The notes: generated by a model from the letters alone, not told the origin. A stretch of 64,000 bases of DNA from Candidatus Acetatifactor stercoripullorum (GCA_019114005.1 DXGH01000073.1:124001-188000), one strand, 5' to 3'. Counted from the first letter of the stretch, positions 52,674-61,380 are shown. Numbers and translations are program-made.

Positions 52674-53168
52674 ATGAGCGCGGTAGCATTATCTACTATT
52701 GGCGTAGTCTTTGGATGGGCCGTGGAGACTACGGCAGGCACGAAGCCCACAGCCTTTAAAGAGATTGAGGAATGTATCAGCATTGGGGGCGTGGAGCTGA
52801 CATCGGACAAGCTGGACGCAACGCCCCTTAAATCCAAGAAGAAAAAGTATATCAAGGGCCATGAGGATACCGGCGGTGAGCTGCAGACTGTTTTCAACTA
52901 CACGGATGCCTTTGAGGCGCAGTGGAATGAAATGTATGAGGCATACGAGACGGCAAAGAAAGCAGGCAAGGCCATGTGGTTCACGGCGTACCATCCATCC
53001 AAAGCAAATGCCAATTTCTACATTGTGGAGCCGGGCAGTATCCCGGCACCGGAATACGCGGTGGGAAATGTGCTTCAGGTGACCATCAGCAACACCCTGG
53101 TTGATCTGCCTGACGCTTCTGTTGCGATTGAACCCACAGCACCAACCGTCTCTTCGGCGGGAGATTAG
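52674..53168 (+). CDS. Major tail tube protein
   Basis: The 164-residue protein begins with a start region FGWAVETTAGTKPTAFKEI. It contains KLDATPLKSKKKKYIKGHEDTGG, typical of siphovirus tail tubes, and ends in a flexible Pro/Ala/Ser tail. GGAGGAAAA precedes the start. It polymerises around the tape measure protein. Confidence 0.75.
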   Translation: MSAVALSTIGVVFGWAVETTAGTKPTAFKEIEECISIGGVELTSDKLDATPLKSKKKKYIKGHEDTGGELQTVFNYTDAFEAQWNEMYEAYETAKKAGKAMWFTAYHPSKANANFYIVEPGSIPAPEYAVGNVLQVTISNTLVDLPDASVAIEPTAPTVSSAGD

Positions 53169-53245
53169 CTGAAAACGAAACCGTTTAACTAGGCATTGCC
53201 GGGGCGGCTCCGGGCTGCCCCGCTGCTGGCCAGAGGGAAAGGAAT

Positions 53246-53713
53246 GTGAAAAGTATGATGACATTAAAAATCGGTGAAAAGGATTACCGCGTAAAATTCA
53301 ATTATAACTGCTTCTGCGACACTGATCTGCTGGACAGGGTGAATGACCTCGGGAAAATTTTTTCGAAAGCAGGCGCAGAGAGCGACAAAGATATTTCGGC
53401 CATGGGAAAAATCAAAGACCTGTTTGTTTGTGTGCGGGATTTACTGTTTTCGGGATTCCAGGAGGAGAATCCCGTGGAGAATGTGCAGGCCGTGGGAAAA
53501 CTGCTGGATCAGTACAGGGAAGAGGCACAGGAGGGAGAGGAAAGAGGCGTCCTGCAGCTTTTTGTCATGCTGTCCAGCGAACTTACCGAAGAGGGTTTTT
53601 TATCCGACATTATGAAGACGCTGGCGGCTTCTGCGGAAAAGCAGAAGGAGCTTCCCAAGACGCCACAGGATCACAGGAAGGCGCAGAGACAAAGCCGTAC
53701 AGCAGGCGCATAA
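53246..53713 (+). CDS. Tail assembly chaperone (G-type product)
   Basis: The 155-residue protein lies between tail tube and tape measure genes and starts TLKIGEKDYRVKFNYNCFC, as in many gpG-like chaperones. GTG 53246 with GAGGG upstream or ATG 53255 may be the start. Its end overlaps another frame that continues for 389 bases, so it should also yield a longer product by frameshift. Confidence 0.75.
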   Translation: MKSMMTLKIGEKDYRVKFNYNCFCDTDLLDRVNDLGKIFSKAGAESDKDISAMGKIKDLFVCVRDLLFSGFQEENPVENVQAVGKLLDQYREEAQEGEERGVLQLFVMLSSELTEEGFLSDIMKTLAASAEKQKELPKTPQDHRKAQRQSRTAGA

Positions 53714-54102
53714 AGGAAGATATCCTGCCGCGTTATCTTTCCATTGGCGTTTCCCTGGAGAGGTTTATGAAATCCTGCCCTGTGGAATTGAAGCCATATG
53801 AAAAGGCGCACCAGAACAGGCTGCAGGAACAGAATATGATGCTTTTCCTGCAAGGCAGATATGCCGCAGATGCCATTATGGCCACTATCGGCAACAGCCC
53901 CTGGTTCAAAAGCAAATCAGCGCCCATCCATAAATATCCGAAAGAGCCTTATCCATTATTTGAAAATGCTCCTGAGAACATGACGGAAGAGGAAAAGCAG
54001 CGAGAAGTGGACAAATTCTTTGCGCAGGAGAGCGCGAGGCGGGCAAACTGGAAGCTGCTGCATGGCAGAAGGAACCATGAGGCAGAGGGTTCCCAGGAGT
54101 GA
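53246..54102 (+). CDS. Tail assembly chaperone GT fusion by -1 ribosomal frameshift
   Basis: The -1 frame is open across the end of the G gene and continues to 54102. It encodes ILPRYLSIGVSLERFMKSC and ending region LLHGRRNHEAEGSQE, with no start codon and ribosome site of its own. A slip at GGAAAAG (53635-53641, zero frame GAA AAG) joins the frames; the exact site is inferred. G and GT in unequal amounts guide tail tube assembly in lambda and many Gram-positive phages. Confidence 0.65.
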
Positions 54103-54138
54103 CGTTTTGTGGTATACTGATGCAAAGGAGAACATGAG

Positions 54139-54405
54139 ATGGCAGTGTGGTATTGTTATGGGTGTCAGGAAGATATAGGAGACAGCGAATACTGCCCTTA
54201 CTGCGGCTTGCACCGGACAGGGGAGAAGGATACCCGTTCGGCAAAGCCCAAGGGGATAGCTGGCGTTTTGAAGAAAAGAACGCGGAAAACAAATCCGCCG
54301 GTGCTATCTGAGGAAGAATGCCTTTTGTACGGAATCCATCCGAAAGATGAAATGTATCGGAAAACAATGGAGCTTGATGTCCTGAGCAGGAATTATAAAA
54401 GGTGA
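54139..54405 (+). CDS. Small zinc-ribbon phage protein
   Basis: The 88-residue protein has paired cysteines CYGCQEDIGDSEYCPYCG, a treble-clef or zinc-ribbon pattern. A basic middle and a helical end follow. AAAGGAG precedes it. Its place between GT and tape measure genes, just before a terminator, fits an accessory gene, not a structural one. Confidence 0.6.
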   Translation: MAVWYCYGCQEDIGDSEYCPYCGLHRTGEKDTRSAKPKGIAGVLKKRTRKTNPPVLSEEECLLYGIHPKDEMYRKTMELDVLSRNYKR

Positions 54406-54472
54406 TCATGAGGCGGCAAATATTGCGAAGGGGATAAAGAAAACCATACCGGGAATATAAATTTAAAAACAC

Positions 54473-54503
54473 AGACACTTGGAGAAATCCAGGTGTCTTT
54501 TCT
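54473..54503 (+). terminator. Terminator before the tape measure gene
   Basis: AGACACTTGG (54473-54482) pairs with CCAGGTGTCT (54489-54498), one wobble, then TTTTCTT. The sequence TTTTCTTATGCC after the stem recurs after the terminator at 63804-63830, in front of the next tail gene. Confidence 0.75.
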
Positions 54504-54561
54504 TATGCCAAAAATCAGGCTGCCAGCAGTGGCAGCCGCCAATCAGACGGGCGGTGAGTAC

Positions 54562-57500
54562 ATGGGAGTTGAAATAGACCGTTTAGAGGTGCAGGTCGAG
54601 GCACAGGCCACAAAAGCAAATAATCAGCTGGATGCACTCGTTAAAAAGCTGGACGCATTGTCGGGATCGCTGTCTCATCTGAACAGCAGCGGATTAACGG
54701 GGCTTGCCAATGGCGTAGCAAAGTTTGCACAGGCCTCCGGCCAGCTCTCTAATGTAAAAGCGACTGATTTTAACAGGCTGGCAAAAAATATTGAAAAACT
54801 TTCGAAACTGAATACCCAGCAGATTTACAGCGCGGCGTCATCCATGAATACTTTATCTTCTGCGATGAACCGCCTTAGCGGCGCATCCGCAGGCGCTGCG
54901 CAGATTTCTCAGCTGGCGGACAGCGTCGGCAGGCTTGGAGGAGCCAATGTGCAGAAGGCCATTGCAAATCTTCCGGCCCTGGCAGCGGCCATGAATAATC
55001 TCATGGATGTTTTATCCAAGGCCCCGGCGGTGAGCAGCAATGTCCTGCAGATGACCAAGGCGCTTGCAAACCTGGCGGCACAGGGCTCTAATGTGGGTGC
55101 GGCCGGAACCAGCCTTGCAAAAAGCGTCAACAATGCCGGGGCGGCCATGGACGCCACAACGAAAAGGGCCCGGAGCTTTTCCTCGGTGCTCGGCTCGATC
55201 TATCAGAAAATTTTCTGGCTGACGCGTTCAGGCGATAAGCTTTGGAATTCCATTGAAAGCTCCATGGATTACATCGAGACATTGAATTATTTCAATGCGG
55301 CTTTCGGCCAGGTTGCGGATGCGGCGGCGGAGCAATGGAAAGAAGCGGGGTATGCATCTGCGGAAGAATACTACAATTCTTTCAGCAGCCGGGCAAAAGA
55401 ACTGACCTCCAAAATGACGGGATTTTCCGTGAATGACGACGGCACCCTCACGGCCACCGGCAGCGCAAGCTTAGGCATTGATCCTAACAAGCTGATGAAT
55501 TACCAGGCTATGTTCGGGCAGATGTCAAGCTCCATGGGGGTGGCGTCCGAAACTGCCCTGAAGCTGTCGCAGGCCCTTACGGAGATTGGCGGAGACCTCG
55601 CCTCTGTAAAGAACATGGACTTCGACAAGGTGTGGAATGACATGGCATCCGGCCTTGCGGGCATGAGCCGGACCCTGGACAAGTACGGCGTGAATATCCG
55701 GAACGTGAATCTGCAGCAGAAGCTGCTTGACCTCGGAATCAATGAGAACATTGCCAGCCTGAACCAGAACGACAAGGCGCTGCTTCGGGCAATTATCCTT
55801 CTGGACAGCACAAGGTACGCGTGGGGCGATCTTGCGGACACGCTGGACCAGCCAGCGAACCAGCTGTGCCTGCTGGAAAGCAATTTTAACAATCTGTCCC
55901 GGACGATAGGCAACCTGTTTCTGCCCGTAGTTTCTAAAGTGCTTCCCTACGTGAACGGCCTTGCAATCGCACTGCAGAGGCTGTTTTCATGGATAGGCGG
56001 CCTGCTGGGGATTGACATGGGCGGCATCACCTCTTCTGTGGGTTCCAGTGACTTTGATTTCAGCGGCCTGATAGAAGATACGGACGATCTGACGGGCAGC
56101 CTGGAGGATGCCGCGAAGGCCGCAGATAAACTCAGAAAAGGCATCCGCAGCTTCGATGAGCTGAATGTGATCACCACGCAGGAGGACAGCGGGGCCGGGA
56201 CTGCTGGCGGAGGAGGGATTTCCTCCGGCCTTCTGGACGCGGCATTTGACAAAGCCTTTTCGGAGTATCAGGCGGCATGGGACGAAGCCTTCGCCAATAT
56301 GGAAAACAGGGCGGACGATTTCGCAGACAAGGTCGAAAAGTACCTGCAGCCTGTCAAGGACATTATACAGGATTTCGCCGTTGGTGATTTCTTCAAGGCG
56401 GGGCAGGACACGTCAAACCTTGCTGCTGGAATCTTCAATTTCTTTGCGGATGCCATAGACAATGTGGACTGGTATGGAATCGGGGAGAATATTGGAGATT
56501 ACCTGGAGGGGATTGAGTGGATAAAAGTGCTCGGCTCCGTGGGACATTTTATATGGGAGGCGCTTAAGGCCTCTCTGGAGCTGTGGGCCGGGGCATTTGA
56601 TGTTGCGCCTATTGAAACAGCAGTTTTGGCATTTGCGGTAATGCCTAATTTATTAAAACTGATTACAGGCACCAAATTTTCTAAGGGCCTGTCCAATCTT
56701 TTTGGTAAATTTAAAAACTTTTACTCGACTGCAAAGGAGCTGGGGAAAGGCAATGTTTTTTCTGGTCTGTCCGGTGCGATAGACCAGGTGAGAGACAATA
56801 TGGGATTGCTTAATAAAGTGGCAATAACAGCAGTTGCCGGATTTGCGGAATATAAGATCATATCCGACACCACGGAAAATTTGGTTAAGGGGACTGAAAA
56901 CCTTGTGAGTGGAGTTGCTAAGATAGGAGGCGCGGCTGCAACGGCTGGAACGGCCATGTATGTTGCACTTGGCCCGGCGGGAGCTGTGGCGGCTGCGATA
57001 ACGGGACTTACTGCTGGGTTGATTGGGATAGACAATGCCTTTATCGAAATAAGAAATGAGGCGAGAGAAAGAGAGGAAATCGAAAAGTATGGAGACACTC
57101 TTGAAAATATAAGCATCAAGGCACAGGAAGCGTCCAGTAACTTATTGGAAGCATCGGATGCCAGGCTTGCTGCAGTCGCCAACACGGGAGAAATAGATGT
57201 ATCGTATATTGAAACGTTGGCAGATAAATATTTTGAGTTATCTCAAAAAATAGGTTTATCAGCAGACGAACAATCAGAGCTCAAGTTAGCATCGGAAAAA
57301 TTGGTTGGGTATTTTCCCGAATTGGAAGAATTTTATGATAGTACGACGGGATTGCTTGACGTGCAGAGAGAAACGCTGGAAGAACTCGTAGAGCAGAAAG
57401 AAAAAGAGCTTATGCTGTCTGCAATCAGTGATCAATGGGAAGCTGCACTAAAAGATCAAATCGAGGCGCAGAACAACCTGAGAGATAATACCAATAATTT

Positions 57501-58554
57501 AAAAACCGCGACAAGCGAATTGTCTGCTGCATATGCAGAGATGGAAGAATATCAAAAATCGTTTGCTGATCCAAGTATGGCCAATTTGCAAGATTATTGG
57601 GACAAAATTGGAGAACTGACTTTGGCGGTTGAGACTTATACGGAAGCTACTTCGGGAGCGAAAGAAGCCTTAGAGACAGTGAATAACGAAGTTGAAAACT
57701 ATTCCACAATGTATTCCGATTGGAGTAATGGGGCCAAAGAAAAAGGAGAAGATTTTGGAATAGGATATGCAAAAGGCATCGAAGAGTCCGCAGATGCAGC
57801 TTTGGCAGAAGCGAAAAAGATGGTATCATCTGCAATGGACGGTATGGCAGAAGAACAGGAATCAAATTCTCCATCCAAAAAGACAAAAGAATTGGGAAAA
57901 TACGCAGTTGAAGGATACAACTTAGGAATTTTAGCAAACGAAAAAAGCACACTAATGATTGCATCAACATACGTATCCAATGTAATACACAGATTCTCTC
58001 AACTCGCAGATTCGCTCGGCCAAATAGGCAAAGATGCAATGTCGGGTCTATATAACGGTCTGGCAAGCATGGAAAGCTCTTTGTATACAAAAACAGAAGA
58101 AATTGCTGGCAATGTGGCTAAAACAATCAGGACAACGCTGGATATCCACAGTCCATCAAGAGTGATGTTCGAGCTTGGCGAATTTACAATGGAAGGCTTC
58201 CAACTTGGCATGGAAAATCTATATGGAAATATGCAGAAGTCCGTTGAGGAGTTTGGCGGCACATTACAGTTTGACATTGCTCCGCCGCCGCAGCCAGCAT
58301 ATGCGGACTACTATAAGAGTTACGCATTTCCCGCGCCGGAATACAGCAACTATTCTTACTATGACAGTCAAAACGATTTCGACACCTCGGAAACAAATGC
58401 ACTTTTAAGGCAGCAAAACGAGTTGCTGGTTGCTATATTGCAAAAGCCAAACATAGACAAAAATGACGTCTTTGACGCGGCAAGAGCAGTATACAAAGAT
58501 AAGGCCTCCCGGAGATACGGTAGCAGTACTGCATTCGATCCAGTATGGGGTTGA
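54562..58554 (+). CDS. Tail tape measure protein
   Basis: The 1330-residue protein sets tail length. It has a helical, heptad-rich N-terminus (VQVEAQATKANNQLDALVKKL) and long Ala/Ser/Leu repeats. The conserved block GDKLWNSIESSMDYIETLNY lies near 225, with a hydrophobic stretch near 800-840 (ATAGTAMYVALGPAGAVAAA). The C-terminal part has LASMESSLYTKTEEIAGNV and DIHSPSRVMFELGEF. From about 56.6 kb the DNA becomes more AT-rich, which suggests that the 3' half was exchanged. ATG 54562 with GGTGAG is preferred over the GTG at 54493, which lies in the terminator. Confidence 0.9.
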   Translation: MGVEIDRLEVQVEAQATKANNQLDALVKKLDALSGSLSHLNSSGLTGLANGVAKFAQASGQLSNVKATDFNRLAKNIEKLSKLNTQQIYSAASSMNTLSSAMNRLSGASAGAAQISQLADSVGRLGGANVQKAIANLPALAAAMNNLMDVLSKAPAVSSNVLQMTKALANLAAQGSNVGAAGTSLAKSVNNAGAAMDATTKRARSFSSVLGSIYQKIFWLTRSGDKLWNSIESSMDYIETLNYFNAAFGQVADAAAEQWKEAGYASAEEYYNSFSSRAKELTSKMTGFSVNDDGTLTATGSASLGIDPNKLMNYQAMFGQMSSSMGVASETALKLSQALTEIGGDLASVKNMDFDKVWNDMASGLAGMSRTLDKYGVNIRNVNLQQKLLDLGINENIASLNQNDKALLRAIILLDSTRYAWGDLADTLDQPANQLCLLESNFNNLSRTIGNLFLPVVSKVLPYVNGLAIALQRLFSWIGGLLGIDMGGITSSVGSSDFDFSGLIEDTDDLTGSLEDAAKAADKLRKGIRSFDELNVITTQEDSGAGTAGGGGISSGLLDAAFDKAFSEYQAAWDEAFANMENRADDFADKVEKYLQPVKDIIQDFAVGDFFKAGQDTSNLAAGIFNFFADAIDNVDWYGIGENIGDYLEGIEWIKVLGSVGHFIWEALKASLELWAGAFDVAPIETAVLAFAVMPNLLKLITGTKFSKGLSNLFGKFKNFYSTAKELGKGNVFSGLSGAIDQVRDNMGLLNKVAITAVAGFAEYKIISDTTENLVKGTENLVSGVAKIGGAAATAGTAMYVALGPAGAVAAAITGLTAGLIGIDNAFIEIRNEAREREEIEKYGDTLENISIKAQEASSNLLEASDARLAAVANTGEIDVSYIETLADKYFELSQKIGLSADEQSELKLASEKLVGYFPELEEFYDSTTGLLDVQRETLEELVEQKEKELMLSAISDQWEAALKDQIEAQNNLRDNTNNLKTATSELSAAYAEMEEYQKSFADPSMANLQDYWDKIGELTLAVETYTEATSGAKEALETVNNEVENYSTMYSDWSNGAKEKGEDFGIGYAKGIEESADAALAEAKKMVSSAMDGMAEEQESNSPSKKTKELGKYAVEGYNLGILANEKSTLMIASTYVSNVIHRFSQLADSLGQIGKDAMSGLYNGLASMESSLYTKTEEIAGNVAKTIRTTLDIHSPSRVMFELGEFTMEGFQLGMENLYGNMQKSVEEFGGTLQFDIAPPPQPAYADYYKSYAFPAPEYSNYSYYDSQNDFDTSETNALLRQQNELLVAILQKPNIDKNDVFDAARAVYKDKASRRYGSSTAFDPVWG

Positions 58555-58557
58555 TTG

Positions 58558-58614
58558 TTGATTAAACCTCTGCAATATGGTATTATCGTAATAACATATA
58601 TCATATTGTGGAGG
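58558..58614 (+). promoter_or_regulatory. Promoter plus RBS-hairpin cassette A
   Basis: TTGATT (58558-58563) and TATTAT (58581-58586) are 17 bases apart. CCTCTGCAATATG (58567-58579) can pair over 13 positions, two of them G-U, with CATATTGTGGAGG (58602-58614). The second arm is the ribosome site of moron A. The first arm lies in the promoter spacer, so a transcript from this promoter lacks it. Confidence 0.7.
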
Positions 58615-58622
58615 ATGAATTT

Positions 58623-58976
58623 ATGGGAAGTAAAAGAATAGGCGCTAAAGCAATAGCTGTTATTGTTATTTGTGTAATTGCTGCGTTCCTTGTATGGTTT
58701 TTTATTAAGTGCAGCACTCCTGAATACAAATATGGCAATTCCGCTGTTGAAGACGCCAGAGGAGCCATTTTTACAGCAGATCAGTATTTAGACGGGAAAC
58801 TTGAAAAAAGAGAATACGAATACCAAATGATTTGGTACGATGGAGAAATTAATATCTCTGATAAGGCGTATGGAATATACCAAACAATAGAGTACATGAA
58901 GGATTCTCCTGTAGATGGTGAGGTATTAAAGTACAGGAATGAACTGGCAGATTTGATAGGGGAAAAGAAAAGATAG
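58623..58976 (+). CDS. Moron A: small membrane-anchored protein
   Basis: The 117-residue protein has one membrane helix (about 8-30: AKAIAVIVICVIAAFLVWFF). A soluble helical part follows with many acidic and aromatic residues. The DNA is AT-rich. It follows cassette A and sits between the tape measure gene and an orphan copy of the tape measure tail. The family is not recognised. Confidence 0.6.
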   Translation: MGSKRIGAKAIAVIVICVIAAFLVWFFIKCSTPEYKYGNSAVEDARGAIFTADQYLDGKLEKREYEYQMIWYDGEINISDKAYGIYQTIEYMKDSPVDGEVLKYRNELADLIGEKKR

Positions 58977-59031
58977 AAATTTGTGTGTGACGACTGTGGG
59001 AATATATTCCAGTAAAATCTACTTAATTTCA

Positions 59032-59211
59032 TTCTATGACAGTCAAAGCGATTTTGATGCAGCAGAAACCAATATGCTTTTGCGTGAGCTGATTGCTACG
59101 GTTAGGGAGGGCAAGATAATCCAATACGACGGGAAGGTGATAGGGCAAACTGTACGCGCCGAGGAACGGGATTATTATAGGCGCACAGGACGAGGAATGT
59201 TCGAGCATTGA
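59032..59211 (+). pseudogene. Orphaned 3' end of a tape measure gene
   Basis: The frame reads YDSQSDFDAAETNMLLREL and ends in DYYRRTGRGMFEH. Its start matches the tape measure product near its end (YDSQNDFDTSETNALLRQQ, around 58360-58415). The remainder resembles a common tape measure ending. There is no credible start codon or ribosome site. It is probably the original gene end, displaced when a new 3' end and moron A were inserted. Confidence 0.7.
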
Positions 59212-59264
59212 CAAAACCTCCACAATATGGCATTATCGTAATAACATATATCATATTGTGGAGG
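59208..59264 (+). promoter_or_regulatory. Promoter plus RBS-hairpin cassette B
   Basis: A perfect TTGACA (59208-59213) and CATTAT (59231-59236) are 17 bases apart. CCTCCACAATATG (59217-59229) is perfectly complementary to CATATTGTGGAGG (59252-59264), which holds the moron B ribosome site. The block from 59214 to 59275 is nearly identical to the one in front of moron A. Confidence 0.75.
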
Positions 59265-59272
59265 GTGAATTT

Positions 59273-60061
59273 ATGGATGCACAAAAGAAACAAAGCGGTC
59301 TGGGCATTGCCGCTCTTGTGCTCGGCATTATTGGGATTTTAACAGTATGTATAGTGATTGGCATTATACCCTGTATCATTGGTTTGATACTTGCACTTAT
59401 TGCTTTCACAGAAAAGGACAAGAAAAGAGGAATCGCTGTAGCTGGTTTGATTTGCAGTTTGCTAGGAATTATATTATTTGTCGCCATAATGATTGGCGTA
59501 ATGAATAGTGATGAAACAAACAACGAGAATCATTCTGTTGAAGCTGCTATGCAAGAATCGGATGAAAATATTTCCGAAGAGCACAAAGATCCGGTTCAGG
59601 AATCAATACAAAATGAACCTATGCAGGAATCTGTAGAGGAACCTATACCAGAATCGACACAAAGGCAAACTGAGGTACCAGCAAAATCTCCAGAGGAGAT
59701 AGAACAGGAGTATAAGGAAGCTTGTAAAGAATACAAGTATAAAGATGTGCTTAGAAATCCTGAAAATTATGTTGGAGAAAAAGTAAAAATTACAGTCAAA
59801 ATCAGTACTGTTATTGAAGAAAGTTGGATGAATGATTGCAAATATTATTTTGCTTATTCCAATGACGATTATGATTGGTGGTTGGGTGATGAGTATGTGA
59901 TTTTCGATAGAAGAGAAGAGCAAAATCCTAAATTGCTTGAAGATGATATTATCACAGTATATGGTGAGATTGCAGACCCAGAGAGTACAACATCATTGAT
60001 AATTTCCAGCTCTGAGCTGTTTGCGATAGATATGGAATACATTGACTTTATAAGCGAATGA
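59273..60061 (+). CDS. Moron B: DUF4190-like membrane protein with C-terminal OB-like domain
   Basis: The 262-residue protein has two membrane helices (about 9-45 and 53-75) with the phrases GLGIAALVLGIIGILTV and GIAVAGLICSLLGIILF, typical of DUF4190-like proteins. An acidic linker with repeated QES/EPI units follows (about 85-140). The compact C-terminal domain (YKDVLRNPENYVGEKVKITV through DDIITVYGEIADPES) resembles an OB-fold. It would be displayed at the membrane. It has its own promoter cassette and terminator. Confidence 0.65.
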   Translation: MDAQKKQSGLGIAALVLGIIGILTVCIVIGIIPCIIGLILALIAFTEKDKKRGIAVAGLICSLLGIILFVAIMIGVMNSDETNNENHSVEAAMQESDENISEEHKDPVQESIQNEPMQESVEEPIPESTQRQTEVPAKSPEEIEQEYKEACKEYKYKDVLRNPENYVGEKVKITVKISTVIEESWMNDCKYYFAYSNDDYDWWLGDEYVIFDRREEQNPKLLEDDIITVYGEIADPESTTSLIISSSELFAIDMEYIDFISE

Positions 60062-60066
60062 TTTTT

Positions 60067-60096
60067 AAATAGGCACCCCCATAGGCGCCTATTTTT
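60067..60096 (+). terminator. Terminator after moron B
   Basis: AAATAGGC (60067-60074) pairs perfectly with GCCTATTT (60087-60094), followed by TTTTTC. Confidence 0.8.
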
Positions 60097-60125
60097 CAAA
60101 TCCCTTTTGCTACAACATCTTGTAG

Positions 60126-60154
60126 TTGCAGGCATGATATTTTTGCGGTATAAT
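60126..60154 (+). promoter_or_regulatory. Promoter of a small RNA unit
   Basis: TTGCAG (60126-60131) and a perfect TATAAT (60149-60154) are 17 bases apart. A strong terminator follows 65 bases later, with no reading frame between. Confidence 0.7.
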
Positions 60155-60160
60155 GCAATC

Positions 60161-60269
60161 AAATCAAATAGAACAGGCAATAACATTTTACGAAAGATAC
60201 AGCAATGCAAGCGTTGCGGGAGCCATATGGAATAGATTGGTTATGGTCTATTTCAGTGGCTCCTTTTTT
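60161..60269 (+). ncRNA. Candidate small RNA of about 110 bases
   Basis: The unit begins at the promoter above. It ends in a hairpin pairing GGAGCCA (60219-60225) with TGGCTCC (60257-60263), with a second helix GAATAGA/TCTATTTC inside, then six T. No coding frame with a ribosome site is present. Alternatively it is a leader whose terminator controls read-through into the c4-like RNA and antirepressor. Confidence 0.55.
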
Positions 60270-60289
60270 ATTAAGAAAATTCAGCCTTA

Positions 60290-60485
60290 TGGCTTGAATA
60301 TATGCCAGTGAAGATGCTGGCTACCCAAGGTGCACGAAAATTTTAGGGTACCTTAACGGAACCACCTGCCGACTATCCGCTTCGAGGGTAGCCGCTACGG
60401 TAAAAAGTTATACCTCCGACCAGTGATGCGGCTGGTTACATAGTGGACGGACAGACCAGGGCTCATGCCATTGCGGTGTGAGCCC
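60290..60485 (+). ncRNA. C4-like antisense RNA upstream of the antirepressor
   Basis: A compact set of helices precedes the antirepressor gene. These are GCCAG/CTGGC (60304-60321), a long-range GGCTACCC/GGGTAGCC (60319-60326 with 60386-60393), AAGGT/ACCTT (60327-60354), ACCAG/CTGGT (60419-60436), and an 11-bp GGGCTCATGCC hairpin (60459-60485). Two anti-Shine-Dalgarno segments are exposed: CCACCT (60362-60367) and ACCTCC (60412-60417). Both match AGGAGGTGG before the antirepressor ATG. In phages P1/P7, c4 RNA blocks ant translation in this way. Confidence 0.65.
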
Positions 60486-60516
60486 AAAACACTATCAGAT
60501 TTAGGAGGTGGACGGT

Positions 60517-61380
60517 ATGAAAAATACTGCTCTTTCGACTAAAGATAATGCCCGTTTTGGGAGTGATGTACAGATGAAAACACCGATTGAGATTGCTCTT
60601 GGAGTTGACGAAAACGGTATGACAACAGCAAAAAAGTTGTATGATTTTTTGGAACTGGATAGCAGGAATTATTCAAGATGGTGTCGTACAAATATTACAG
60701 AGAATGAGTTTGCCACAGAAAATGAGGATTATGAGGTTTTCTTCACTAATGACGAAAACCCATTAGGAGGCAGACCTACACAGGATTTTAAACTGACATC
60801 AAAATTTGCAAGAAAGCTATCTATGACACAGAAAAATCATAGAGGGGAAGAAGCCAGAGATTATTTTACAGGTTTAGAGGACAGGGCAAAGCAGTTGGTG
60901 ATTGACCGCTCCCAGTTATCTCTGCAGACACAGGCTTTAATGAGTCTTATTGAAGGACAGGCAAGGCAGGAATTAGAACAAAAACGGCAGGCCGAGCAGA
61001 TAAATCGTATTGAGCAGAAGCAAGAAGCCATAGCCGATACATTCCAGAAGGTTGACGACACAGAGGATTTTCAGAAATGGGCGAATGACAAAATTGCACG
61101 GATAGCAGAAAGCTCCAAATTTGACAAGGGATATGGCAGGAGCAAAAACTATTCCCTTGCACGAGCCGAAAGCTATGAGAGACTGAAGCAGAAACGGAAT
61201 TGTCGCCTCGATGACAGAGTGCAGAAAGCAATCGGAAGAGCATTGGAGGAAAGACCGGACATTAAAAAGTCTGAATTGCAGAAAATCAACAAGCTTTACA
61301 TAATTGCCAACGATAAAGACCTTAGACCAGCCTATGAGTTGGTGATTAAGGAAATGATGATTTATTATTGTGTATCTTAA
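60517..61380 (+). CDS. Phage antirepressor (AntA/AntB N-terminal domain and ORF6C C-terminal domain)
   Basis: The 287-residue protein has an AntA-type N-terminal domain (about 20-115: IEIALGVDENGMTTAKKLYD, RNYSRWCRTNI and DFKLTSKFARKL). A helical linker follows, then an ORF6C-type domain (about 180-285: FQKWANDKIARIAES, YSLARAESYERLKQKRNCRL). Antirepressors inactivate the prophage repressor. The start at 60517 has AGGAGG 8 bases upstream; a GTG at 60508 overlaps that site. Its place inside the tail module is unusual and it follows a c4-like RNA. Confidence 0.85.
   Translation: MKNTALSTKDNARFGSDVQMKTPIEIALGVDENGMTTAKKLYDFLELDSRNYSRWCRTNITENEFATENEDYEVFFTNDENPLGGRPTQDFKLTSKFARKLSMTQKNHRGEEARDYFTGLEDRAKQLVIDRSQLSLQTQALMSLIEGQARQELEQKRQAEQINRIEQKQEAIADTFQKVDDTEDFQKWANDKIARIAESSKFDKGYGRSKNYSLARAESYERLKQKRNCRLDDRVQKAIGRALEERPDIKKSELQKINKLYIIANDKDLRPAYELVIKEMMIYYCVS

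Noticed and set aside
53428..53713. Independent gene beginning in the second frame of the tail chaperone region
   Set aside because: No start codon with a ribosome site is present; a -1 frameshift from the G gene explains it better.
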